Assembly: GCA_031267775.1 (NCBI GenBank)
Contig: JAIRYL010000088.1
Coordinates: 1 to 34,770 of the forward strand
Length of the DNA: 34,770 nt
Direction: 5' to 3'
DNA from: Tannerellaceae bacterium
GTDB lineage: Bacteria; Bacteroidota; Bacteroidia; Bacteroidales; Tannerellaceae
Of the stretch, positions 16,513-26,512 are shown in pieces. Positions within the stretch are counted from its first letter, which is position 1; every line of letters begins with the position of its first letter. The translations under genes and the position numbers were made by a program. Below the pieces are notes generated by a model. That model made no database searches. It was not told the DNA's origin and saw nothing but the letters and a program-made list of their open reading frames with translations.

Positions 16513-18789
16513 TTATTTTACTACAATTTCATCGCAAAACATCACGGCGGCGCCCCCTGCATTGACATGCCAAACCGGATTTTTCAATATACTCTCCGCA
16601 TGTACGTTAATATAGCGCGCGCGTCTGTCCGTATTCGCCTCAAAAGACTGCACATAAATAACCCTTGGCATGGAATCTACTTCGGGCTCCATCGGATCTA
16701 CCGGATTAACCACTTTTATTTCGTCCGAATAGGTTTTACCATCCGCCGAAAACGAATAGGTTACATAGCGCGGCAACGCCATGGTATACCAGGTATCTTT
16801 TGCGTCGAAGAAATCCATATTGAGGTACTTGACGGGTTTCACTTCGCCCAGGTCGAGAACAAAATCGATATGGCTGTTTTCGTAGGCAACCCAGTTGTCA
16901 AACCTTACGTCGCGCCAGTCTTCATACGACCCGAATATACCGTCTGTCAGCGATCCGGCGCCTTTATACCTCGCGCTCGGTTCAACCGCCGGTATAACCG
17001 TTTTATTCAGCGAAAGCGCCTCCCTGGTATCTTCTACCTTTTTAAATATCCGCTGATAAGAAGCCATATAGTCGTCGGGCGATATACTGCGTTCACGCAA
17101 GCGGTTCACGCCCTGTTTTTTTGCAACTTCGACAAACTGATTTAACAACGACACGATTTCGGGATTAAACGTAATCTTTTGATTGGCGTCGGACTGAAAC
17201 AAACTTCGCGGCGTATCAACTTCCGTCCGGCTGATTTGAATTTGCGCATAGCTAACGGGCAAACGGGCAATCCTTACACGTTGCAGACAGGCGGTATCCT
17301 GTTCAACCGCCTTTTCCGCCTGGTCGAACAGTTGATTATACCTGTCCATCAGTCGAGCCGACAGGTAACTTTCCCTTGCCGCTTCGGGACTGCCGAAAAT
17401 ATCCAGGCGAAATCCGCTTTCGAGCAAGGCTTCGCGCATAACGTCGATATACTGGCGGATAAACGGCCCCGCAGCGCCAAAATACCCCGTAACAAAATCG
17501 TCTATTATCGCATCAGCATCCGCCTTCGGATTCCAAAGAAGCTTGCTGATAAGATACGCCCTCAGTTCGGCCATCTCCCCTCCTGTCTGGCTGTTAGACT
17601 GCATAAAGAAGGAGTTAACCCGGTTATCGGTAAAGAAATCGAGGTTCGGCCCGATGGTATGCAGGTTTGGAAACGGACTGACCAAATTGCTGAATTGAAT
17701 ATTATAATCCCAAATCAAGATATCCTGCGCCAGTTTTCCCCAATTCCTCAAATCGCGCGAAAAGGCGGTATCCGTTTCAAAAACAGGCCTGTTGCGCTTG
17801 CTCTCAATGTTACAGAGCATAATATTTACATTCGGTTCGGGTATAATATGGTCGGGCGCAGTCCGTGTATACCAATAAGCCAGGGTAGAAATCATCTTGT
17901 CGGGAAAAGCCTTTGCCACCCGGTTGACAAAATAAATCATCGACCCGCTGCTCCTGCGGGCGTCTCCTCCGAACGTCTCGTTCAGCGCCAGGCATTTGTC
18001 GCATAAACAATACTTATCGTTATCATTTTGGCTCACCGACCAATATTTTAATTCCGGCTTTTGCGCTATCTCCTTTTCAAGGTTTTCGATACATATCCTA
18101 AGCACGTCCGGATTCGACAAACACAACTGGGTGGGCATACGCTGTCCGTTCCTGAGGGAATAATACTCCGGATGCGTACCCATGTATTCGCTGGGAGGAA
18201 CCAGCCTGTCGAACGTATGAACAAACAACCCCCACTCGCTTCGCGACGACAGCTTATGCCACTCGGCATACTCCCTGTCGCGCGTATCGCTGTAAGACGT
18301 CGTGCGATAAACGATGGAAGGAATAAACTCCGTATCAGGGGGTAAGGATACCGCCTTCTTGTGAGGAACAAGCATGGCGGCAGAGGTATATTTTCTGAAA
18401 CCGAATGTTTCCAGCAAGTCATAAACCCCGTAAAGCGTCCCTTTCTTTTCACCCCCGGCTATAACAAAATTGTTTCCAACCGATTTATAAATATATCCGT
18501 CGTCTTTTAATGGAGCCAGTTTCAGATCAAGCGCCTTGGCATACGCCGTTTGTCCAAGATAGATTGCGTTCTTCCCTGTATATTTTGCTTCTTCAACAAT
18601 CGGAAGTTTCGTTCCGGACATTTCAAACAAATAACGCTGAAGCTGCTGCGAAGCTCTTGTTTCAATCGTATCGGCGTTGGAGGGAATAACAATCTGATAG
18701 TTGGCCGCGCCGTTTATTTTCAATCCCGGATTACACCCGCATAACGACAGGACAAACAGGATACATACATAATAAGTTAGCTGTTTCAT
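16513..18789 (-). CDS. DUF4838 domain lipoprotein with F5/8 type C domain
   Basis: Seen: 758 aa. The lipoprotein signal has lipobox LCGC (Cys19). An N-terminal GH20b/GH67N-like alpha/beta domain spans about 28-145 (AIYLGQTAYAK, GGEKKGTLYGVYDLLE). The DUF4838 core (about 160-420) carries YWSVSQNDNDKYCLCDKC (249-266; Cys261, 263, 266), NVNIMLCNIESKR (320-332), IWDYNIQFSN and SPFPNLHTIGPN. A helical region follows, and a discoidin-like domain lies at about 610-755. It is clearly a paralogue of the C-terminal half of the 1615-aa protein, with the same domain order and several near-identical motifs. Known: DUF4838 proteins are common in Bacteroidota PULs and the N-domain pairs with glycosidase barrels in GH20 and GH67. 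Inference: a surface-anchored glycosidase-like enzyme. It sits 18 bases downstream of the fucosidase gene. Confidence 0.85.
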   Translation of the reverse strand: MKQLTYYVCILFVLSLCGCNPGLKINGAANYQIVIPSNADTIETRASQQLQRYLFEMSGTKLPIVEEAKYTGKNAIYLGQTAYAKALDLKLAPLKDDGYIYKSVGNNFVIAGGEKKGTLYGVYDLLETFGFRKYTSAAMLVPHKKAVSLPPDTEFIPSIVYRTTSYSDTRDREYAEWHKLSSRSEWGLFVHTFDRLVPPSEYMGTHPEYYSLRNGQRMPTQLCLSNPDVLRICIENLEKEIAQKPELKYWSVSQNDNDKYCLCDKCLALNETFGGDARRSSGSMIYFVNRVAKAFPDKMISTLAYWYTRTAPDHIIPEPNVNIMLCNIESKRNRPVFETDTAFSRDLRNWGKLAQDILIWDYNIQFSNLVSPFPNLHTIGPNLDFFTDNRVNSFFMQSNSQTGGEMAELRAYLISKLLWNPKADADAIIDDFVTGYFGAAGPFIRQYIDVMREALLESGFRLDIFGSPEAARESYLSARLMDRYNQLFDQAEKAVEQDTACLQRVRIARLPVSYAQIQISRTEVDTPRSLFQSDANQKITFNPEIVSLLNQFVEVAKKQGVNRLRERSISPDDYMASYQRIFKKVEDTREALSLNKTVIPAVEPSARYKGAGSLTDGIFGSYEDWRDVRFDNWVAYENSHIDFVLDLGEVKPVKYLNMDFFDAKDTWYTMALPRYVTYSFSADGKTYSDEIKVVNPVDPMEPEVDSMPRVIYVQSFEANTDRRARYINVHAESILKNPVWHVNAGGAAVMFCDEIVVK

Positions 18790-18807
18790 ATTTACGTTTA
18801 TTAAAGT

Positions 18808-20127
18808 TTATTTTTGTAATATCAGTTTGGCAACTTTGATGGAAGAAGCGTTCTCCGGCGGAGGCGTACCCGTCCGGGGTAGTAACGAAGTAAGAAAAAG
18901 ATCGTTTTTCCCCACATACGGGCCATTCGTATTTACGTTTGAAATCTCTCCCATCCTTATTTCCGTTCCGTCGGCAAGTAACGTGGCGCTTTTCACCCGC
19001 CCGTTCATCCCTCTCAGGCAAACCTGCCCGATGTTGAAATTCGTAACATGGGCATATACCACGTCGCCCTTTTGCGTATACCATCCCCATTCGGGTTTCT
19101 CTAATCCAGCCGGGCCGCAGCCGTATATAGCCTCCTGGTTTGCATCCATCCATTCGCCTACTTCTTCCAGTATTTCGACCGATTTTTCGGGAATCTTACC
19201 CTTCGCGTCCGGGCCTACGTTGAGCAGTAAATTTCCGTTTTTACTGACGCAATTGATAAGCGTGTAAATCAAGTTGCGAGCCGTTTTATAATTAAAATCA
19301 TTTTTGTTATACCCCCACGAATTATTCAGCGTCAAACATAATTCCCATGGTACGGGACGTTCCGAACCGTCTTTTATAACGGCCGGAGGCGTAATTTGCT
19401 CAGGCCCGCCAAAATCTCCCGCGTATATTTCGGGCGCATCCGCCATCATATTTCCGCCAAGTCTATTATCTATAATCACGTGAGGCTGGTGTTTCTTCAC
19501 CATTTCAACCAGCTTGGTAGCTTTCCATTTTTCCCCCCGGTATTCGCCGTAAGAGTAATCAAACCATAAAATATCAATTTTACCATAATTCGTCACCAAT
19601 TCTTCTACCTGTTTATGCATGTAGTCGATATACTCGTCGAATTTTTCGTCCTTTCTTTCAAAATTGGGCTGATACCAGTCTAATAACGAATAATAAAATC
19701 CAATCCGTAAGCCTTCAGCCCGGAATGCATCTACAAATTCCCGGATCAAGTCGCGGCGTGCAGGCGTTTGGATTGCTTTATAATCGGTATATTTGCTGTC
19801 AAACAAACAAAAACCATCGTGGTGCTTAGCGGTAATTACAGCATACTTCATCCCGGCCTTTTTGGCAAGTTTCGCCCATTCTGCGGGATTGTAATCAACC
19901 GGGTTAAAGGCATCGAAATATTGCCGGTAGTTTTCGGTCGATATATTCTCGCGGTTTTTCACCCATTCGCCCCGTGCAGGAACGGCATAAATACCCCAGT
20001 GGATAAACATGCCAAACCGGGCTTCGCGAAACCATTCCGTCCGTTCTTGACGGGCTTCGTACGCAGACTGCCCGAATATTGCGGACAACGATAAAATAGA
20101 AAACAATAGAATAAATACGTATTTCAT
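18808..20127 (-). CDS. Alpha-L-fucosidase, GH29
   Basis: Seen: 439 aa, signal peptide about 1-20 (ending FGQ), no lipobox. GH29 landmarks are RFGMFIHWGIYAVP (37-50), AKHHDGFCLFDS (100-111), DWYQPNF, the nucleophile segment DILWFDYSY (Asp190), a WGYN motif, and GNLLLNVGPDAKGKIP. A short beta-sandwich follows. Known: GH29 enzymes release alpha-linked L-fucose with retention of configuration, from host or algal glycans. Inference: a periplasmic exo-fucosidase that removes capping fucose so that the downstream enzymes can act. It is the first gene of the enzyme module, 30-70 bases downstream of a hairpin terminator that separates it from the binding/transport module. Linkage specificity cannot be read from the sequence. 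Confidence 0.95.
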   Translation of the reverse strand: MKYVFILLFSILSLSAIFGQSAYEARQERTEWFREARFGMFIHWGIYAVPARGEWVKNRENISTENYRQYFDAFNPVDYNPAEWAKLAKKAGMKYAVITAKHHDGFCLFDSKYTDYKAIQTPARRDLIREFVDAFRAEGLRIGFYYSLLDWYQPNFERKDEKFDEYIDYMHKQVEELVTNYGKIDILWFDYSYGEYRGEKWKATKLVEMVKKHQPHVIIDNRLGGNMMADAPEIYAGDFGGPEQITPPAVIKDGSERPVPWELCLTLNNSWGYNKNDFNYKTARNLIYTLINCVSKNGNLLLNVGPDAKGKIPEKSVEILEEVGEWMDANQEAIYGCGPAGLEKPEWGWYTQKGDVVYAHVTNFNIGQVCLRGMNGRVKSATLLADGTEIRMGEISNVNTNGPYVGKNDLFLTSLLPRTGTPPPENASSIKVAKLILQK

Positions 20128-20158
20128 AGTAACTTTTTTTAATAAGAAGTATCAACTG

Positions 20159-20198
20159 AAAAAAAGACGTATCAAAATCAGGGGGATTTTGATACGTC
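20159..20198 (-). terminator. Terminator/attenuator between transport and enzyme modules
   Basis: A perfect 14-bp stem (20166-20179 with 20185-20198), with a 5-base loop, is followed on the minus strand by seven T (complement of 20159-20165). It lies 11 bases past the stop of the DUF3823 gene and 31 bases before the fucosidase ATG, so it should reduce transcription of the enzymes relative to SusC/SusD. Confidence 0.88.
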
Positions 20199-20209
20199 TC
20201 GTCATTTTA

Positions 20210-20938
20210 TCACAAAGATATAACCACCAATGGAGCGTAATTATACCGTATCGTACCTACGTCCGATACGCTTGCCAAAGCGCCAATCCGGAAATAATAA
20301 TTTTTCTTGTATTTAAAAAATTCGTTGGTATTACTTGGAATATCGATGCTTAACGTATACGTCGTATTGGCGTCAATCGTTTCGGCGGGGCTGAACGTTT
20401 TATAACACGAAGGATCCGAAATATTATACTTCACCTGTTCGCCCACATACATATCCGAAAAAGCGAACAGACGAACAGCTCCAAGCTTTACTTCAGGTTT
20501 TCCCGCCTGAAGCTTAAACGTAGCCACCACTTGATCGCCCTGTCTTGTAATCGACACATCCCTCGCCCGAATGTACGGGACAACCTCAAAATCATACGTA
20601 TTACTTCCTTTCTTAATATCGAGGTCTTCAATCGTAAACGGATAGAAATTACAGTCCATAAATACCACTTTATAATGAGCCGCAAAAACCATATCGTTCT
20701 GAAATTCTCCATTCTGTTTCACCACCCACGTTTGAACGCCTTCGGGCCAACCTAATTCGTAAACGCGAATAGCCGATCCGTTTTGAATATCCGTTTCAAC
20801 CAAAGCTCCTGTTTCGGCGTCTTTTATTCCACCTTTTAAAGAAGCGTTCGGAGCATCGTAATTGTCTATTTTAAACATGTCGCATCCCGATAAGAATAAA
20901 AGAGACGTTAATAGAAAAAATATGCTATGTACTTTCAT
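20210..20938 (-). CDS. DUF3823 lipoprotein, SusCD-associated
   Basis: Seen: 242 aa. The lipobox LSGC gives lipidated Cys19. A DNYDAPNASLKGGIKDAETG segment (26-45) matches the conserved start of DUF3823, which reads like a carboxypeptidase-regulatory-type sandwich followed by a second all-beta domain. Known: DUF3823 proteins are encoded directly after susD and are taken to be surface glycan-binding or accessory lipoproteins. Inference: an outer-membrane surface lipoprotein that helps capture the PUL's glycan, in the manner of SusE/F. It follows susD by 19 bases and is the last gene before the terminator. Confidence 0.85.
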   Translation of the reverse strand: MKVHSIFFLLTSLLFLSGCDMFKIDNYDAPNASLKGGIKDAETGALVETDIQNGSAIRVYELGWPEGVQTWVVKQNGEFQNDMVFAAHYKVVFMDCNFYPFTIEDLDIKKGSNTYDFEVVPYIRARDVSITRQGDQVVATFKLQAGKPEVKLGAVRLFAFSDMYVGEQVKYNISDPSCYKTFSPAETIDANTTYTLSIDIPSNTNEFFKYKKNYYFRIGALASVSDVGTIRYNYAPLVVISL

Positions 20939-20957
20939 CGTATAAAGTTTTAAAAGA

Positions 20958-22973
20958 TTAATGTCCCGGATTTTGCGTCAAACGATTGGTTTCCGTACTT
21001 GGAATAGCCTTATAGTAGTTTATCGGATTGAATTGCCGCCCGCCCGCTTGTTCGTCATGAAACTGATTGACGCGAACAAAAATGTATTTGGGCGTTCCTT
21101 CGCGAAGATCAACCAAAGGAACCAGCGCATGTCGCCTGCCTACGTTGAAAAAGGTGTGGTATTCGCGCCGGCGAAGCATATCGTCGTATCTCCTGCCTTC
21201 AAAAGCCAATTCTACCCTTCGCTCTTTCATAACGGTTTGAACCGTTAGCGGAATCTCGTCGGTATGGCCGGCTCTTTTCCGTAATTGATTTATATAGCTT
21301 CCGGCCAGCGTAGCGTCGCCCTGTCCGCTTTCTACGGCCGCTTCGGCATAATTCAGGTAGATTTCGGCCAGGCGGAAATCAATCCACGTTGTAGTAGACA
21401 CGGCCGTACTTCCGGTAACTACCACATTTTTATTCTCGGCCAGGTATTTCCGGATAGAAAATCCGGTACAGGAAAAATTCGAGTTTTCCATCCCTCCGCC
21501 TAAATTATCGAAGCCCGAATAACCGGCCGGACTGGCGGCGCCATAGGTGTAATACATTTTTCCGTCAAGCCCTTCTTCACTGCCGACGGCGTAAGCCACA
21601 ACATCTCCGTTTTTGCGGACAAGGCCGCCCTGCATAATAATTTTCACATCTTTATACATCGCTCCCGGAACGATTACGCTGCTAAGCAGACGCACGTCCT
21701 TCCCGGCAAAGGGTTCGTACAGATCATCGTATTTTTTGAACGGAACCGTCAGTTGGATATTATTCGGATTTGCATAGTAAAAATCCTCGTTGCCATCCTC
21801 GCGGGTTATTATTTTTGCGCTGGCGCCGCTTCCGTTATCGGTATAATCTTCGTATACGTCGACGATATCCAGGGTCACGCTGAAACGTCCGTGACGGAGA
21901 AATCCGGGATGGTTTTGCGCCGGGCTATAGAAGGCGTCGTAACTATGTCCCTGATTACTGACAAGCGATCCGTCTAAAAAAGCTTTTCCGAAAATAATTT
22001 CATTATTGGCCGTTAAAAACAAGTTTTGATAATTGGCCGCCGCCTCTTCCCTGTTTGCCGGATTGGGCATATACAAGGTATATCCCGAATTATCAATAAT
22101 CGCCTTGCAAGCGTTGATACATTCCAAATAATACCGATTTGCTTCGGAAGAAGAAACGCCCACATATCCTAACGTGGCAGCTTCGCCGATTAAGGGAGCG
22201 CTGTTCCAGAATTTTGCAACCGAAGCGGCATACAAAGCAACCCTCGATTTCAAGGCGTATGCAGCCCATTTACCGGCGCGATATTTACCATCTGCAAGCG
22301 TTTCCGGAAGACTGGCTATTGCTTTGTCGCAATCGCCCAAAATAAAATCCCACGTATCCTTTTCCGTACTGCGGGGAATATACAAAGCCGCGCTCTCCGT
22401 GCCCGGCGTATAATCGTTGTCCAGCGGCTTTTCCAGGATGGGAACGCCTCCGTAGCTTTTTGTCAGGCCAAAGTAAAGGTAAGCCCGTATAAAATAAGCT
22501 TCGCCTTGCAAGCGAGTAAATGTAGCTTCGGTAAGAACCTGCTCGTCTCGGGCTTTTTCAATACCTGTCAGAAACAAATTCAAGTCGCGAAGGCGCGCGT
22601 AAGCATATTCAAAATAATTGTTATCCGGCTGTCCTATGGGGTCGCTTCCGTCCGAGCGAATGGCGTCGCCGGTATACATATCGGTCGTAGCAAAATGAGC
22701 GCCCTGCCCTATACCGCGAATATAAAAGCCGCCATATCCCTGTGCATCGGTAGCAGTGCCAACGCCCGGATGATAATTGAAATCTTCCACAGGCATGGCA
22801 TTATATAATTCCGCCAAAAGCGTAAGTATACCTTTTTCGCTGGTTAACAGTTGATCTCCGCTTACTTTCGTTAACGGCTCCACTTCGAGGTATTGCGTAC
22901 ATCCTGCATGCAACGTCAACAAAAAAGCCGTAAAAACGATCCATGCTTTACTTTTCAATATATTCTTTTTCAT
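20958..22973 (-). CDS. SusD/RagB family surface glycan-binding lipoprotein
   Basis: Seen: 671 aa. The lipobox HAGC gives lipidated Cys25. The usual SusD opening YLEVEPLTKVSGDQLLTSEKG, TPR-like helices including GEAYFIRAYLYFGLTKSYGGVPI, and the C-terminal RRVELAFEGRRYDDMLRRREY and GRRHALVPL motifs are all present. Known: SusD caps the SusC barrel and delivers oligosaccharide in a lid-opening cycle. It is partner to the SusC protein encoded 11 bases upstream. It is somewhat longer than the usual 500-600 aa, with an insertion in the middle region. Nothing suggests inactivation. Confidence 0.95.
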   Translation of the reverse strand: MKKNILKSKAWIVFTAFLLTLHAGCTQYLEVEPLTKVSGDQLLTSEKGILTLLAELYNAMPVEDFNYHPGVGTATDAQGYGGFYIRGIGQGAHFATTDMYTGDAIRSDGSDPIGQPDNNYFEYAYARLRDLNLFLTGIEKARDEQVLTEATFTRLQGEAYFIRAYLYFGLTKSYGGVPILEKPLDNDYTPGTESAALYIPRSTEKDTWDFILGDCDKAIASLPETLADGKYRAGKWAAYALKSRVALYAASVAKFWNSAPLIGEAATLGYVGVSSSEANRYYLECINACKAIIDNSGYTLYMPNPANREEAAANYQNLFLTANNEIIFGKAFLDGSLVSNQGHSYDAFYSPAQNHPGFLRHGRFSVTLDIVDVYEDYTDNGSGASAKIITREDGNEDFYYANPNNIQLTVPFKKYDDLYEPFAGKDVRLLSSVIVPGAMYKDVKIIMQGGLVRKNGDVVAYAVGSEEGLDGKMYYTYGAASPAGYSGFDNLGGGMENSNFSCTGFSIRKYLAENKNVVVTGSTAVSTTTWIDFRLAEIYLNYAEAAVESGQGDATLAGSYINQLRKRAGHTDEIPLTVQTVMKERRVELAFEGRRYDDMLRRREYHTFFNVGRRHALVPLVDLREGTPKYIFVRVNQFHDEQAGGRQFNPINYYKAIPSTETNRLTQNPGH

Positions 22974-22984
22974 ACTTTTTGCTG

Positions 22985-25900
22985 TTAAAAGTTAATACTT
23001 AACCCGAAATTCACGGCTTTCATAATCGGATACGTCAAATTCGCATTATAATCCTTTTCCTGTTTTTCAGGGTCGATTTTTTTCAATTCTTTATTCGTGA
23101 TTGTAAAAATATTAGTGGTTTTCACAAAGAGCTTTACATCCGATATATTCCATTTTTTAAGGATGGAAGAAGGCAGGGAATAACCAAGCTCAATATTCTT
23201 CAAACGCAGATAGTTACCCATCGGACGGAACAAACTGATCACGTTATCGCTTGTAACCCCCGGCCGCGGATTTACCCAGGGACGCAAGGGAGCGAATTTA
23301 CCGGGAATCCAGGCAGTAGCCGGATCGTAAGGATCGGCTTCTATGCTGTTTGTATGCCAGCGATCATAGTATTTTTCGTGCAAAGTAGGATATCGTCCGT
23401 AACCCCAAATATCATTCGAGGCAAAATTGACGGAATATAACGCAGCTCCCTGGAAAAGCAAATTCAAACTGAATGATTTATACGTACCCATAAAGGTAAG
23501 ACCATACTGCAAAGGCGGATTAACGGCCCCCGTGCTATTGCTTGTGCCGGAAGTGTATCCTTCGTCGCCAAATGTCCAATTGTCGAAAACCCTGTCGTTA
23601 TTATTAATCACGCCGTCTCCATTTGTGTCTATAATACGAAATTCGCCCGGCAACATTTTTGAATTTCCCAATGTCCCTCCATGCAAAGGTCCCGTTTCAA
23701 ATTGTTCCAACGACGTATATTGCCCGTCGTAGTTAAAAATCAAGGAACGTCCCGTGTAACGATCTTCGTTTCCGTTTTGCCATCTGTCCCACTGGCTTGT
23801 GAAGGCCGCTCTTTCCGTATGCAACCGTTTTTGACGCGCATACGTTGCATTCGCCGTTACACTATACGTAAAATCGTTTCCTATTTTTCCCTGATGCGTC
23901 AGATTCAGTTCCATTCCGACATTCATATCCGAGTTGATATTCTCCTGCGGAAATGAAGCGCCGAAGAAATTGGGCACCGTCGTGATACGGGTAGCTAAAA
24001 TACCTGTGTTTTTACGTTTGAACAGGTCAAAAGAACCTCCGAATTTTCCGCCCGGCAAATCGAAATCAATACCGATATTGGATATTCGGGTAGTTACCCA
24101 CGACAGCAAATTATTAACGACGCCAGGAGGATACATGCCCGTAGTTAACGTGCCTGCATCAAAAATATACCCCCTGGCCGCATTGCTTGTATATCCCGGT
24201 ATGTATTGAAAAGCGTCTCCCGCGTCGCGACCGCTTTCGCCATACGAAGCCCTAATCTTCAGGTTCTCCAGGAAAGGCAGCAGATTTTTCACAAATTTTT
24301 CTTCCGACAAACGCCATCCTATACTTGCCGAAGGGAAAAACACCCATCGTTTTTCCGGCGCATACCGGAACGAGCCGTCGTATCGCCCCACCAGTTCCAC
24401 TAAATATTTATTGGCATAATCATAATTCAAACGTCCGAAATAGGCGGCCAGCCGGCCAAATTCACGAAAGCCCAGGTTGGTTGCCGTAGTAGCGGTACCC
24501 TGGTTCAGGATGTCATGCGTATACAAGTCGCTATACAAGCGCTGCCCTCTCAGTCGATCCGCCCGCTCATTGGAACCTTCCATCGCGCCCATAACATTAA
24601 ATGAATGCGAACCGACGCGTTTATTGTAAGTAGCCATCAGGCGGAGATAGGCTTTTTCATAAAGGTCGATTTGGTTATAATAAGAATCTGTGCCGTAAGT
24701 GGCCTGGTAGAGATCGGAAAAATAGTCGTATAACTCGTAGCTTCTCGAAAGGTACGATTCGTTGATTTGACGGATGTTGTAATCCGTCAAGGCCGAAAGC
24801 GTCAAACCTTTTACAAAAGGAACCGTATACGTCAATTCAACTTGCGCTTGCCCGTTGAGCGTTTCCCAGCGGCGATACCCGTCTACATCCGGATCGATAA
24901 ACGCCATCAGGTTTTTGCCTTCGGGAGCTATTAGCGTATAATGTTCGTCATTATCCATCGTATGCCAGTTTTTACCGCGTTCGCTGGTCATAAGCGCTTT
25001 ATATACAGCCCAGAAATCATCCCGTTTACTTTGTCGCTTATCCTGGCGGCCCGAAAAGCCGATGTTCATCTTCAAATCTTTCGTCAGGGCGGCCGTTACA
25101 TTGGAACGGAAATTATAGCGTTTGTAATACATGATATCGCTGCTTAAAAGTCCTTCATCCGACGTAAATCCCGCACTGGCAAAATACTGCACCTTGTCGG
25201 TTCCTCCCCTGACAGACAGGTTATGATTTTGCTGGGACACGGAATTGTGCATGGTCAGGTCTATCCAGTCGATATCCTGATAGCCGGGTTGATTTGTCCT
25301 GTATTTTTCAAGAAGGTCAAAATCATACGCCGCATACATCCCTTTGCCGTCATTCCGTTGCATTTCATTGGCCATCTGCATATAATTATATGCGTCCATG
25401 GTCAGTTCCATACCGGTCGGCGTTTTCACGCCGTACAATCCCGTATAGGTGAACCGCGCTTTTCCCTGCGCAGTTCCTTTCTTTGTCGTTACGATAATAG
25501 CGCCGTTGGCGGCATTCATTCCATAAATGGCGGCGGAGGCGTCTTTCAGGATAGAGACGCTTTCAATATCTTCCGCGCTCAATTGCGCCAATTCTTTAAC
25601 AGCGTCGCCGGCTTCCCTGCCGCTACGCGTAACGCCGTCAATAATGATAAGCGGATTGCCATAACCGCGAATACTGATCATATTGTCAAACACGCCCGGT
25701 TCGCCGGTTTGCTGACGAATCAATAAGCCGGCTACTTTTCCCTGAATATTGGTGACAAAATTCTCCGTTTTGGTGGAAATGATTTCTTCGCCTTTTATAG
25801 CCGTAACGGCGCCAGACAGGGTTTCCTTTTTTTGTACCCCATAACCTACGACAACTACCTCTTCCAACATCTGACGGTCTTCCGCCAACCGGATAGTAAA

Positions 25901-26512
25901 TGCGCTCTGATTGCCTACGTTAATTTCCTGCGTTATATACCCTATATAACTAATCACTAACTGATTGTCGGACGAAACCTGGGTAATGGCAAATTTCCCT
26001 TCCGCATCGGTGATAGTGCCTTTGGCCGTTCCTTTAACGCCTACAGACGCTCCGATAAGCGGTTCGCCGGCTTCGTCAACCACCGTGCCGGTAACCGTTT
26101 TGGTTTGCTGCTGAAAAACAATATTGCTTTCGGAAGAAGACCTGTTTTTTGCCAGAGCAATGTATTTGTTCTGAAATTCATAACGAATATCCGTATCGGA
26201 AAAAACTTCGTTCAACATAGATACCAGATTTCCCGTTTTATTCTGAATACGTACAACGCGATTCATATCAACGTCTTCATTACGATACAGAATTAAGAAA
26301 TCGGTCTGACGCTCAATTTCCGTTATAAACTGTTTAATGGACAGTTCATTCGAATAAATCTCAATTTTAACATTCTGAGCGTCTGTATTAATAGCTGTTG
26401 CATGAAAAACAACGGCAAAAAGAAAGAGAAATGAAATTCTTGTGATTCTTGAAAAATTTTTAAAGTGTTCCTTTTTGAAGATAAAAGGAATCACAAATCG
26501 TTTTTTTTCCAT
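22985..26512 (-). CDS. SusC/RagA TonB-dependent outer-membrane transporter with STN signalling domain
   Basis: Seen: 1175 aa. Signal region about 1-45, then an STN domain (about 47-122: VKIEIYSNELSIKQFITEIE to YIALAKN), a carboxypeptidase-regulatory-like domain (138-210: VTGTVVDEAGEPLIGASVGV), a TonB-box-like EEVVVVGYG (217-225), a plug (about 225-345, containing DGVTRSGREAGD and AAIYGMNAANGAIIVTTKKG) and a 22-strand barrel to the C-terminal aromatic residue. Known: an STN domain transmits substrate occupancy to a FecR anti-sigma factor in the inner membrane. Inference: imports the oligosaccharide with the SusD partner and triggers its own induction through the FecR and sigma genes encoded upstream. 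No clear TAnnTTTG promoter precedes it, as would be expected if it is sigma-ECF dependent. Confidence 0.95.
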   Translation of the reverse strand: MEKKRFVIPFIFKKEHFKNFSRITRISFLFLFAVVFHATAINTDAQNVKIEIYSNELSIKQFITEIERQTDFLILYRNEDVDMNRVVRIQNKTGNLVSMLNEVFSDTDIRYEFQNKYIALAKNRSSSESNIVFQQQTKTVTGTVVDEAGEPLIGASVGVKGTAKGTITDAEGKFAITQVSSDNQLVISYIGYITQEINVGNQSAFTIRLAEDRQMLEEVVVVGYGVQKKETLSGAVTAIKGEEIISTKTENFVTNIQGKVAGLLIRQQTGEPGVFDNMISIRGYGNPLIIIDGVTRSGREAGDAVKELAQLSAEDIESVSILKDASAAIYGMNAANGAIIVTTKKGTAQGKARFTYTGLYGVKTPTGMELTMDAYNYMQMANEMQRNDGKGMYAAYDFDLLEKYRTNQPGYQDIDWIDLTMHNSVSQQNHNLSVRGGTDKVQYFASAGFTSDEGLLSSDIMYYKRYNFRSNVTAALTKDLKMNIGFSGRQDKRQSKRDDFWAVYKALMTSERGKNWHTMDNDEHYTLIAPEGKNLMAFIDPDVDGYRRWETLNGQAQVELTYTVPFVKGLTLSALTDYNIRQINESYLSRSYELYDYFSDLYQATYGTDSYYNQIDLYEKAYLRLMATYNKRVGSHSFNVMGAMEGSNERADRLRGQRLYSDLYTHDILNQGTATTATNLGFREFGRLAAYFGRLNYDYANKYLVELVGRYDGSFRYAPEKRWVFFPSASIGWRLSEEKFVKNLLPFLENLKIRASYGESGRDAGDAFQYIPGYTSNAARGYIFDAGTLTTGMYPPGVVNNLLSWVTTRISNIGIDFDLPGGKFGGSFDLFKRKNTGILATRITTVPNFFGASFPQENINSDMNVGMELNLTHQGKIGNDFTYSVTANATYARQKRLHTERAAFTSQWDRWQNGNEDRYTGRSLIFNYDGQYTSLEQFETGPLHGGTLGNSKMLPGEFRIIDTNGDGVINNNDRVFDNWTFGDEGYTSGTSNSTGAVNPPLQYGLTFMGTYKSFSLNLLFQGAALYSVNFASNDIWGYGRYPTLHEKYYDRWHTNSIEADPYDPATAWIPGKFAPLRPWVNPRPGVTSDNVISLFRPMGNYLRLKNIELGYSLPSSILKKWNISDVKLFVKTTNIFTITNKELKKIDPEKQEKDYNANLTYPIMKAVNFGLSINF

